Shown here piece after piece: positions 50,566-57,093 of a DNA stretch of 64,000 nt (within the stretch, counting starts at the first letter, position 1; each line of letters starts with the position of its first letter). Under the pieces are notes generated by a model. The model saw only the letters and a list, made by a program, of their open reading frames with translations, did no database searches and was not told where the DNA came from. Source of the stretch: Defluviitaleaceae bacterium (GTDB lineage Bacteria; Bacillota; Clostridia; Lachnospirales; WQUN01); assembly GCA_009784025.1 (NCBI GenBank), contig WQVK01000006.1, forward strand, positions 1-64,000. Direction: 5' to 3'. The position numbers were made by a program, and so were the translations under genes.

Positions 50566-50670
50566 GCTAAAGTTTTTGCCCCGCTTTTTTACAAATATAA
50601 CCCTAAAGAAATCGGGCGGCACGAACCTTATGAAAAGCGGGTGGGTGTGGGCGAAGCCCACGGTTTTTAC
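50566..50670. repeat. Family B repeat with insert, inverted
   Basis: Starts GCTAAAGTTTTTGCCCCGC, carries the CCTAAAGAAATCGGGCGGCACG module, and ends GTGGGC-GAA-GCCCACGGTTTTT just before the malQ ribosome binding site. Confidence 0.85.
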
Positions 50671-50685
50671 ATCAAGGAGGATATT

Positions 50686-52173
50686 ATGTTTAATCAGCGA
50701 GCCTGTGGTGTTTTGGTGCATCCTACTTCTTTTCCTGGTGATTTTGGTATGGGGGATTTTGGGGCTGGGGCGTTTCAGTTTGTAGACTTTTTAAGGGATG
50801 CCGGGCAGAAGCTTTGGCAGGTTTTGCCGCTTGGGCCTACCGGGTTTGGAGATTCGCCTTATCAGAGTTTTTCTACTTTTGCGGGTAATCATTTTCTTAT
50901 TAGCCCGGATGGGTTGCGTGAGCAGGGTTTTTTGGGGTATGAGGATTTGGCTGGCGCGCCTTTTTTTGATGGGCGGCGTGTGGATTTTGATGGAGCCAAG
51001 GAGTATAAGCTTGGGCTTTTTAGGAAGGCTTTTGTGACCTTTTGTAAGGCGGCTACTGCGGCGCAGAATGCCGATTTTGCGGCCTTTTGCAAAGCCGAGG
51101 CCGCTTGGTTGGATGATTATGCATTGTTTGTGGCTTTGAAGGATTTTTATGTGGACGCTTGGTATGATTGGCCAGTGGAGGTTGCCAGGCGCGAGGCTGT
51201 GGCCTTGGCCGCGGCGCAGAAAAAACATGCAGAGCAAATTAAGTTTAATATGTTTTTGCAATGGGAGTTTTTCCGCCAATGGGGCCAGGTTAAGGCCTAT
51301 GCAAATGCCGCAGGTGTGCGGATTATCGGGGATATTCCTATTTTTGTGGCTCATGATTCTGTGGATGTTTGGGCTAATCCAGAGCTGTATCAGCTGGACG
51401 AGGCTGGCCAGCCCACGGCTGTGGCTGGCGTTCCGCCGGATTATTTTAGCGAAACTGGGCAGCTTTGGGGCAATCCGCTTTATGATTGGGCGGCCCATAA
51501 AAAGACCAATTACGCTTGGTGGTGCAAGCGCGTGGCGACTACGCTGGCCATGGTGGATATCGTGCGGATTGACCATTTTCGCGGGTTTGAGGCCTATTGG
51601 AGTGTACCCCGTGGCGAAACTACGGCTGTGGGTGGAAAATGGATAAAAGGGCCAGGCCGGGGCTTTTTCGTCCAATTAAAAAAGACTCTGGGCGAGCTGC
51701 CAATAATAGCCGAAGATTTGGGCGAAATCACAGAAGAAGTAGATAATCTACGCACAGATGCTGGCCTGCCAGGCATGAAGGTGCTGCATTTTGCATTCAC
51801 GCCGGGTGCTAATTCTAGCTACTTGCCGCATAATTACAGCGATTCCCTTACGGTGGTTTACAGCGGCACCCACGACAACAATACCTCTCAGGGCTGGTAC
51901 AGCGAGGCCAGCGAGGCAGAGCGAGACTACATGCGCCGGTATGTAAATGTAAGCGGCAGCGATGTAGCCTGGGATTTAATCCGGCTGGCGATTTCCAGCA
52001 GCGCAGTGTTCGCAATCGTGCCGCTGCAAGATGTGATGAACCTAGGGGCAGGGGATAGAATGAATAAACCCGGTGAAGCCAGCGGCTGGTGGCGGTTTAG
52101 GTACACAGCGGATATGCTGCGGGCAGAAGATGCAGAGAGGCTGCGGTATTTGGTGGAGTTGTTTAATAGGTGA
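50686..52173 (+). CDS. malQ: 4-alpha-glucanotransferase (GH77, amylomaltase)
   Basis: 495 residues. GH77 landmarks: CGVLVHPTSFPGDFGMGDFG, WQVLPLGPTGFGDSPYQSFS, IIGDIPIFVAHDSVDVWANP, VDIVRIDHFRGFEAYWSVP (nucleophile Asp in RIDHFRG), PIIAEDLGEI (acid/base Glu) and YSGTHDNNTSQGWY. It disproportionates maltodextrins for glycogen or starch metabolism in the cytosol. It starts after AAGGAGG. The first ~900 nt are extremely G+T-rich on the coding strand while the last ~500 nt are balanced, an abrupt internal change. It is apparently monocistronic. Confidence 0.96.
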   Translation: MFNQRACGVLVHPTSFPGDFGMGDFGAGAFQFVDFLRDAGQKLWQVLPLGPTGFGDSPYQSFSTFAGNHFLISPDGLREQGFLGYEDLAGAPFFDGRRVDFDGAKEYKLGLFRKAFVTFCKAATAAQNADFAAFCKAEAAWLDDYALFVALKDFYVDAWYDWPVEVARREAVALAAAQKKHAEQIKFNMFLQWEFFRQWGQVKAYANAAGVRIIGDIPIFVAHDSVDVWANPELYQLDEAGQPTAVAGVPPDYFSETGQLWGNPLYDWAAHKKTNYAWWCKRVATTLAMVDIVRIDHFRGFEAYWSVPRGETTAVGGKWIKGPGRGFFVQLKKTLGELPIIAEDLGEITEEVDNLRTDAGLPGMKVLHFAFTPGANSSYLPHNYSDSLTVVYSGTHDNNTSQGWYSEASEAERDYMRRYVNVSGSDVAWDLIRLAISSSAVFAIVPLQDVMNLGAGDRMNKPGEASGWWRFRYTADMLRAEDAERLRYLVELFNR

Positions 52174-52178
52174 TATAG

Positions 52179-52333
52179 TAGACTTCTTCCGAAATTACAT
52201 TTTTTAATTTCGGAAAAGTTACATTTTCAATCTTTTGCTTCTTTTCATAAGGTTCGCTTCGCGAACTCGGCATTTCATGCCGCCCGATTTTTTTCGGGTT
52301 GCTTTTGGAAAAAAAGAAACAAAAAACTTTAAT
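52179..52333. repeat. Chimeric A/B repeat after malQ
   Basis: The left half of a family A copy (CCGAAATTA / TAATTTCGG stem plus linker, to about 52245) runs directly into the insert-bearing half of a family B copy (AAGGTTCGCTTCGCGAAC onward, ending AAAAAACTTTAAT). Confidence 0.8.
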
Positions 52334-52730
52334 TTTTAATTTAGGAAACACAGGAAAAATTGCATAGTCGTATGCGTTTTTTCTGTGTTTTTTTATTTTA
52401 TGTAAATATGTTTTGGAACAATGGCTTGTTTGGCGGATTTGTTTGTGGTTGGTGCATTAAAACATTCGTTTTTTGCTATAATTATGGTACCGTACGGTAC
52501 CATAATTATGAAAAAGTGGTACCGTATGATACCATTTTTTTGTGTAAAACATCTACAAACTATTTGCCTGCCCGGAAAAAAGCGCACATTGGATGAAAAT
52601 AATCCGAAACGCTAAAAACTACCCTAGATTATTTTTATGATGCTGGGTCATATTTTACCCTGGCATGTCACCACGTAAACTTGTGCACAGGCAGGCATTT
52701 TCCCGCCTTCAACAAAAATAAATTTTCCAG
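52334..52730. other. Non-coding region before tRNA-Glu
   Basis: About 400 bp, AT-rich, with short ORFs that lack ribosome binding sites. It contains the family D pair (listed separately) and nothing else I can assign. Confidence 0.5.
52486..52533. repeat. Family D GGTACC palindromes, pair (32-bp spacing)
   Basis: GGTACCGTACGGTACC (52486, fully self-complementary) and the slightly decayed GGTACCGTATGATACC (52518). The spacer is the family spacer in reverse orientation (ATAATTATGAAAAAGT). Confidence 0.85.
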
Positions 52731-52759
52731 TTGACAATGCCAAGCATATATTGTATTAT
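52731..52759 (+). promoter_or_regulatory. Promoter of the tRNA-Glu gene
   Basis: Consensus TTGACA (52731-52736), 17-bp spacer, TATTAT (52754-52759), 24 bp before the tRNA. Confidence 0.85.
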
Positions 52760-52783
52760 TGCTGTCGCTGGTGATTTACACAT

Positions 52784-52855
52784 GGCCCGTTGGTCAAGCG
52801 GTTAAGACACGGCCCTTTCACGGCTGAAACAGGGGTTCGATTCCCCTACGGGTCA
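52784..52855 (+). tRNA. tRNA-Glu (UUC anticodon)
   Basis: Cloverleaf by eye: acceptor GGCCCGT / ACGGGTC, D arm with GGTCAAGCGGTTAAGACA, anticodon arm CGGCC-CTTTCAC-GGCTG (anticodon TTC), T arm CAGGGGTTCGATTCCCCT, discriminator A. It is 72 nt; the 3' CCA is not encoded and must be added. It is a single gene with its own promoter and terminator. Confidence 0.95.
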
Positions 52856-52862
52856 CTAGATC

Positions 52863-52892
52863 AAAGGAACGCGGTTGCGTTCCTTTTTTTGT
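52863..52892 (+). terminator. Terminator of tRNA-Glu
   Basis: AAAGGAACGC-GGTT-GCGTTCCTTT followed by TTTT, starting 8 nt after the tRNA. Confidence 0.9.
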
Positions 52893-52926
52893 GCCAAGAA
52901 ATCAATAACAAGATTAGCAAAACACT

Positions 52927-53364
52927 TTACTGTGCCCCAGCTATCGCTTCCCTGGCAAGTTGGTCACATCGTTCGTTTTCTGGGTGGCCGGCGTGGCCTT
53001 TTACCCAGTGGAAAGTTACCTTATGCTTCTCTAGCAGCCCTAGCATTCGCTCCCAAAGGTCGGTGTTTAGGGCTGCTTCTTTTTTGTTGCGCATCCAGCC
53101 GTTTTGCCGCCAGCGTATTGCCCAACCTTTTTCTATCGCATCCACTACATACCTAGAATCTGAATAAAGCTCTACTGCACAAGGTTCTTTAAGCGCCTCT
53201 AGCGCAACCAGCACGGCGCTTATCTCCATGCGATTATTAGTAGTTTCTGCTTCGTAGCCAGAGAATTCCTTGCGATGGCTACCATAAATTAACACAGCAC
53301 CATAACCGCCCGGCCCGGGGTTGCCAGAACAAGCGCCATCTGTGTAGATTGTGATTTTCTTCAT
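52927..53364 (-). CDS. rnhA: Ribonuclease HI
   Basis: 145 residues. The four catalytic acids are in place: [21 protein letters not shown] (Asp8), [17 protein letters not shown] (Glu), [12 protein letters not shown] (Asp) and [15 protein letters not shown] (late Asp). The handle region [13 protein letters not shown] is present, so it is the classic RNase HI that removes RNA from RNA-DNA hybrids. The start is ATG after AAAGGAG; it is separated from ispD by a family B fragment but lies on the same strand. Confidence 0.95.
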   Translation of the reverse strand: MKKITIYTDGACSGNPGPGGYGAVLIYGSHRKEFSGYEAETTNNRMEISAVLVALEALKEPCAVELYSDSRYVVDAIEKGWAIRWRQNGWMRNKKEAALNTDLWERMLGLLEKHKVTFHWVKGHAGHPENERCDQLAREAIAGAQ

Positions 53365-53378
53365 TGGGTACTCCTTTA

Positions 53379-53454
53379 TGTTAAAACCGTCAGGGACTTT
53401 GCCCGCCAACGCCTCATTGCAAGCTTCGCCGGGGTGTGCTTCCAAAACTTTAAT
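53379..53454. repeat. Family B repeat at the ispD stop codon
   Basis: Reads AATGTTAAAACCGTCAGGGACTTTGCCCGCC to AAAACTTTAAT. Its last TTAA supplies the TAA of ispD on the minus strand. Confidence 0.65.
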
Positions 53455-54115
53455 TTGTGGGATGGAGGATATCTGCTGCGGTGGTTATTTTTCGGTTGGT
53501 TGCGGGGGAGGGGATTAGTTGCACTTTTACGCCTAGGCGCTCTACCAGGGCGCTGTCGTCTGTGGCTAGGTGTAGGATGCCGTCTGCCTGGGCTGTAGCG
53601 TAGGCGGTTTTCAGCAGGCCGTAAGTGAAGCCTTGCGGGGTTTGGGCATGCCATAATTCTGCACGGTTTAGGGTTTTGGTTATTTTGCCGGTTTCGTCGG
53701 CCTGTTTTATTGTGTCTGTAGCAGGGGCGGCGGCTATGGCGGCTTGGTACTTTGCGGCGGCTTCTGCCACTGCCCGGATGGTTTCTGGTGTGACAAATGG
53801 GCGCACGCCATCGTGGATTAGCACGATTTGGCTGTCGCTTAAGCTTAGCTGGGTTAGGGTCTTATGTACGCTTTCGGCGCGGCTGCTGCCCCCTTCTATT
53901 ATATGGCGCAGCTTGGCAAAGCCGTAGCCTTCCACCTGGGCCGCCCAGCCCGGGGGGATTGCCACAGCTATCTCGCCTATATATTCTAGCTGATGGAAAA
54001 TTTCTATGGTGCGCTTCAAAATAGGCTCGCCGCCTAGCAGTTGAAACTGTTTTGGAATGCTGCCCCCAAAACGCGTGCCTGCGCCAGATGCGGCTATTAT
54101 CACTGTGGCTTGCAA
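53450..54115 (-). CDS. ispD: 2-C-methyl-D-erythritol 4-phosphate cytidylyltransferase
   Basis: 221 residues from TTG, 7 nt after AGGAG. The nucleotide motif is [28 protein letters not shown], then [16 protein letters not shown], and [35 protein letters not shown] near the C-terminal third. It makes CDP-methylerythritol in the MEP isoprenoid pathway. It lies 13 nt downstream of a secreted protein gene on the same strand, and rnhA follows. The usual partner ispF is not adjacent. Confidence 0.95.
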   Translation of the reverse strand: MQATVIIAASGAGTRFGGSIPKQFQLLGGEPILKRTIEIFHQLEYIGEIAVAIPPGWAAQVEGYGFAKLRHIIEGGSSRAESVHKTLTQLSLSDSQIVLIHDGVRPFVTPETIRAVAEAAAKYQAAIAAAPATDTIKQADETGKITKTLNRAELWHAQTPQGFTYGLLKTAYATAQADGILHLATDDSALVERLGVKVQLIPSPATNRKITTAADILHPTN

Positions 54116-54128
54116 AATATCGCTCCTA

Positions 54129-54725
54129 TCACAATACCCGCACAAGCTTGTCTGGGTAGACATTGGCCGGGCTGCTGGCTGTTATCATATCCACCCACAC
54201 GAAAAACTCTTGCCCTGCGCGGATATCTGCCGGGGTTAGCCTGCCTTGATGCGGGCATGATATATAGGTTTCATCGGTGGCGGTTATGCGGTATTTGCCG
54301 TCTTTGGACAAAAAGACCGTATGGCCGGGGTAATGCTGCACATTCCCGCTAACTTCTGCTGTGAAAACAGCAGCATGGGGGCTATCCCAGTTTAGCCATA
54401 ACACGACGGCGGCAAGGGGGTCTAAATGGGAGGCCATTGGGTTTGTTTCGTAGGCCGCACGGATGCTCATGCCCTGCTGCATATTATGAATGGAAACCTG
54501 CCCCCCTGTCAACAAATCGTACACAGGGGCTGCAGAAATGTCAATAAAAACCTCTTCCCTGCCACGGGCGGTTATAGCCTCGCCAGAAATATACAGCAAC
54601 TCCCCGTCTATGGCGTCGATATAACCAATAGTCTCTTCGATAGCAGGCTGAAAAACCCCGCCGTAGGCCTGGGCGGGCAGGGCCGTGGCTATAATCATAC
54701 AAAACGCAATCAAGCATGTTCTCAT
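54129..54725 (-). CDS. Secreted protein of unknown function
   Basis: 198 residues with a signal peptide (MRTCLIAFCMIIATALPAQAYG, cleavage after AQA). The mature part is beta-rich: GYIDAIDGELLYISGEAITARGREEVFIDISAAPVYDLLTGGQVSIHNMQQGMSIRAAYETNPMASHLDPLAAVVLWL. The pattern 'x-Yd--TG---s---lq-Gm-i-a-y--p-----pp-a-av' is one I associate with small exported proteins common in Clostridia, some linked to copper amine oxidase N-terminal-like domains, but no activity is known. It has a GAGGATTT ribosome binding site and shares a transcript with ispD. Confidence 0.7.
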   Translation of the reverse strand: MRTCLIAFCMIIATALPAQAYGGVFQPAIEETIGYIDAIDGELLYISGEAITARGREEVFIDISAAPVYDLLTGGQVSIHNMQQGMSIRAAYETNPMASHLDPLAAVVLWLNWDSPHAAVFTAEVSGNVQHYPGHTVFLSKDGKYRITATDETYISCPHQGRLTPADIRAGQEFFVWVDMITASSPANVYPDKLVRVL

Positions 54726-54748
54726 GGGAAATCCTCTTTTCTGGGGTT

Positions 54749-55052
54749 TAAAACCGTTAGAGGTGTCGGAGGCAAAGCCATTGACGGTCTTTATGCTAAT
54801 TTAAATAGACTTCTTCCGAAATTGTGGTTTTTGTAATTTCAGAAGAACTCTAAGTAAAATCGCCTGTTTCGGCGTTTTATGGTGCCGTTCTAATATAATC
54901 CCCAGCCACTGGAAAAGTATGCATAAATCCCAGGCCTTGGCATAAAATTTATTAGAGTTCTTCTGAAATTACAAAAAACGCAATTTCAGAGGAAGCAAAA
55001 GATTGAAAATGTAACTTTTCCGAAACCCCACGGGAATTTCGGAAGAAGTCTA
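54749..55052. repeat. Repeat cluster before the spoIVFA-like gene
   Basis: A partial B copy (54749-54795), a shortened A copy with the middle deleted (54804-54853), a small stem resembling the family C core (TCGCC-TGTTTC-GGCGTTTTA, about 54859-54880), and a complete inverted A copy (54953-55052). The segment 54881-54950 contains GCATAAAT, which could be a sigma-E -10, but no clear -35. Confidence 0.75.
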
Positions 55053-55081
55053 TTAAATTACGAAGATTGGGGTGTTTTTAT

Positions 55082-55516
55082 ATGGATAGAGTGCCTTATA
55101 GGCGGGTTACTGTGGCCGGCGAGTTTGGGCGGGGGCGTAAGGTTGAAGAGGCTGCTGGGGTTTCTGGTGGCGAGACTGTTATCGTGCAATGTATTTTTAG
55201 TGCGGTTTTGTTGGTTTTTGTGTTGCTGGTTGGGCTGGTGGACTTGCCCCCTGCCGCCGCGCTTAGAAATGGGATAAATGAGGTTTTGGTGGGGGCTAAC
55301 ACCCCTGGCGAGCTTGCCAGCGAGCTGCGGCGGCTTACGGGGCAGCTTCCGGGCGGGCAGCCCCAGCCGCTTTTGCAACCAGATGCGGATATTTTTGTGC
55401 CGCCAACCCAAGCACCGGTTTTTCAGTTTGAAATCGCACCAGCCGTGACGGCATATGAGGAAGCCTCAAATCCACAGATTCCGGGGCCGTCACCAGTTCC
55501 GGAACTGTGGGATTAG
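55082..55516 (+). CDS. SpoIVFA-like protein, N-terminal membrane part
   Basis: 144 residues from ATG after GGGGTG. A basic cytoplasmic N-terminus (YRRVTVAGEFGRGRKVEEA) is followed by one membrane helix (VIVQCIFSAVLLVFVLLVGLVDL) and a proline/alanine-rich extracytoplasmic linker ending PGPSPVPELWD. This is the topology of the first half of SpoIVFA, the regulator that holds SpoIVFB inactive; the second half (M23/LytM domain) is encoded in the next, overlapping frame. Either the gene is split into two coupled cistrons or a -1 frameshift joins them. SpoIVFA identity rests on order and topology, not residue identity. Confidence 0.6.
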   Translation: MDRVPYRRVTVAGEFGRGRKVEEAAGVSGGETVIVQCIFSAVLLVFVLLVGLVDLPPAAALRNGINEVLVGANTPGELASELRRLTGQLPGGQPQPLLQPDADIFVPPTQAPVFQFEIAPAVTAYEEASNPQIPGPSPVPELWD

Positions 55517-56004
55517 CCGAAGAAGCGGCTTATTACGATTATGAATACCTGGCCGGAGGCGGCCTTCGCATTATTCAAGAAAATCAGTTGGTCGGAATTT
55601 CCGACCAACTGATTTATCCGCTGTGGATAAACCCGTTGTATGGCAGGGTTTCTTCGCCGGCGGGGCTGCGGCAAAGCCCGATTTCAGGCCGCAACGAGTT
55701 TCATGATGGCATTGATATTGCTGTGCCAGTGGGCACGGCGGTGGTTGCACCTAGGGCAGGGCAGGTTGTGGCTGTGGGTAATTCGCCTTCCTTCGGGCGG
55801 TTTGTACGTATCGCCCATGGAGATTATTATATGTCGTTTTATGCTCATTTAAGCGGGGTTGTTGTGGCGGTGGGGGATTATGTGGTTCAGGGGCAGCATT
55901 TCGCTTATTCTGGCAATACGGGCTGGTCTACAGGGCCGCATTTGCATTATGGGCTGTTCCGTGGCGGGCAGTTTGTTAACCCGATAGGATATGTAAATTT
56001 ATGA
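55507..56004 (+). CDS. spoIVFA: M23 (LytM) domain protein, SpoIVFA-like C-terminal part
   Basis: About 165 residues from a GTG inside the end of the previous frame (10-nt overlap); the frame remains open for some distance upstream of it. The M23 domain keeps the zinc ligands: FHDGIDIAVPVGTAVVAPRAGQV (His and Asp) and GPHLHYGLFRGG (HxH), with YAHLSGVVVAVGDYVVQGQ between. Residues 27-35 (QLVGISDQL) are encoded by a family E palindrome. It ends with ATGA shared with the M50 protease gene. With complete ligands it might be an active endopeptidase, unlike Bacillus SpoIVFA. Confidence 0.65.
   Translation: MGLAEEAAYYDYEYLAGGGLRIIQENQLVGISDQLIYPLWINPLYGRVSSPAGLRQSPISGRNEFHDGIDIAVPVGTAVVAPRAGQVVAVGNSPSFGRFVRIAHGDYYMSFYAHLSGVVVAVGDYVVQGQHFAYSGNTGWSTGPHLHYGLFRGGQFVNPIGYVNL
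55585..55611. repeat. Family E 27-bp palindrome inside the M23 gene
   Basis: Identical 27-mer to the copy at 33822-33848. Here it is read exactly in codon phase as nine residues, between a repeat-free N-terminus and the M23 domain. It introduces no stop. Confidence 0.92.
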
Positions 56005-56810
56005 TACCGGCGGTTGTTACGGCTATCATGCTGCTGGCTGCGCTTTCCCTGCACGAAGGCGCGCATTTACTGGTGGGCAGCTACCTTGGCGGGCGATTCG
56101 AAAAAATCCGCCCGTTTCCCCTAGGGCTGGCCGCAAAGATAAAAAACCCAGACGAACTTGACCCATGGGAAAGATACGTAACCTACGGCGCAGGCGCATT
56201 AGCCAACGGAACAATGGCCTTTTGGGGCTTTGCAGTATCCCATATATCATATGTTGGGGTAACCTGGCTAGAGCGCTTCGCCTTTTACAACCTAGCGCTG
56301 GCAGTCTTCAACCTGCTGCCCATGCTACCCCTAGATGGCGGGCGAATGCTACAGCAGTTCCTGGCCAACCGCCTAGGCATGTTACGCGCAGACAGGCTGC
56401 TGCGCTGGCTAGGGCTAGCCCTCAGCCTATTTCTAATCCTACTAGGGCTGCTACAAATCATACTATTCTACTACAATTTCACCATTTTCCTGGCAGGCGT
56501 GTACATATGGCGCTGGAACAAAAAAAACCGCCCCGCACAAAAGGTAGAATTCTTCCGCTGGATGGCCACCAAACAAACCAAACTGCGCCGCATGCCAATA
56601 AAACGCCCCAAAATAGAACCAACCACAACCCTATCAAAAGCCCTAGAAAAACTACGCCTAGACTACTACACAGCATTCCGAGTAAACGGCGCAACCATAA
56701 GCGAAACAGAACTACTAAAGCATGTGTTGGAGAATGGCCTTGCTGGCGAGGTAGGCGATTTGCTAAAACCGTCAGAGGCTTTGCCTCCGACACCTCCACC
56801 CGCTTTTTGA
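56001..56810 (+). CDS. spoIVFB: SpoIVFB-like M50 site-2 protease
   Basis: 269 residues. The zinc motif HEGAH (HExxH) is in the first helix (ALSLHEGAHLLVGSYL), and the third ligand is in NLLPMLPLDGGRML; there are about five membrane helices. The C-terminal ~95 residues hold a cytosolic extension (VEFFRWMATKQTKLRRMPIKRPKI, then SKALEKLRLDYYTAFRVNGATISETELLKHVLENG), which resembles a CBS-like regulatory region as in SpoIVFB. Its relative in Bacillus cleaves pro-sigma-K in the mother cell. It overlaps the M23 gene by 4 nt. The last 14 residues (KPSEALPPTPPPAF) are encoded by a family B repeat. Confidence 0.8.
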   Translation: MIPAVVTAIMLLAALSLHEGAHLLVGSYLGGRFEKIRPFPLGLAAKIKNPDELDPWERYVTYGAGALANGTMAFWGFAVSHISYVGVTWLERFAFYNLALAVFNLLPMLPLDGGRMLQQFLANRLGMLRADRLLRWLGLALSLFLILLGLLQIILFYYNFTIFLAGVYIWRWNKKNRPAQKVEFFRWMATKQTKLRRMPIKRPKIEPTTTLSKALEKLRLDYYTAFRVNGATISETELLKHVLENGLAGEVGDLLKPSEALPPTPPPAF

Positions 56811-57014
56811 AAAAAGCGGGGCAAAAACTTTAACTTTTGGGGCTTTACAGATTAGTATGCCGTTAGGCAAAAGCGAAGGAGGGTCGAAATGCGTGACCCT
56901 CCTTCGCTTTTGCCTAAGCTTCGCTTAATAATAAAATCCCAATGTTAAAGTTTTTGTCAGACTTTTTTAAAAAAGTTTGCGGAGATGTGGTCGGCGAAGC
57001 CTCTGACGGTTTTA
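56766..57014. repeat. Composite block: B, long hairpin, inverted B
   Basis: B copy (56766-56835) and inverted B copy (56942-57014) around a hairpin with 23-bp arms (56863-56916). The hairpin begins TTAGGCAAAAGCGAAGGAGG and is followed by AGCTTCGCTTAAT. The same outer 12 bases and the same right flank occur in the block at 37433, with a different inner stem. Confidence 0.85.
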
Positions 57015-57092
57015 TATTCGCACCACACTAGCCCCAAACGGCATTAGCGCCAGCTTGGCCAGCTTAAACGCCTGCAAGCCAATGGGTATGGT
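57012..57092 (-). pseudogene. Remnant of a yccF-like gene 3' end
   Basis: On the minus strand, directly after the GH31 stop codon, the sequence reads PIGLQAFKLAKLALMPFGASVVRI then TAA, which is the C-terminus of the YccF-domain protein at 60011-60376. The 50 bases 57019-57068 are identical to 60018-60067 and in the same orientation. There is no start codon; it is a fragment. Confidence 0.85.
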
Positions 57093-57093
57093 T

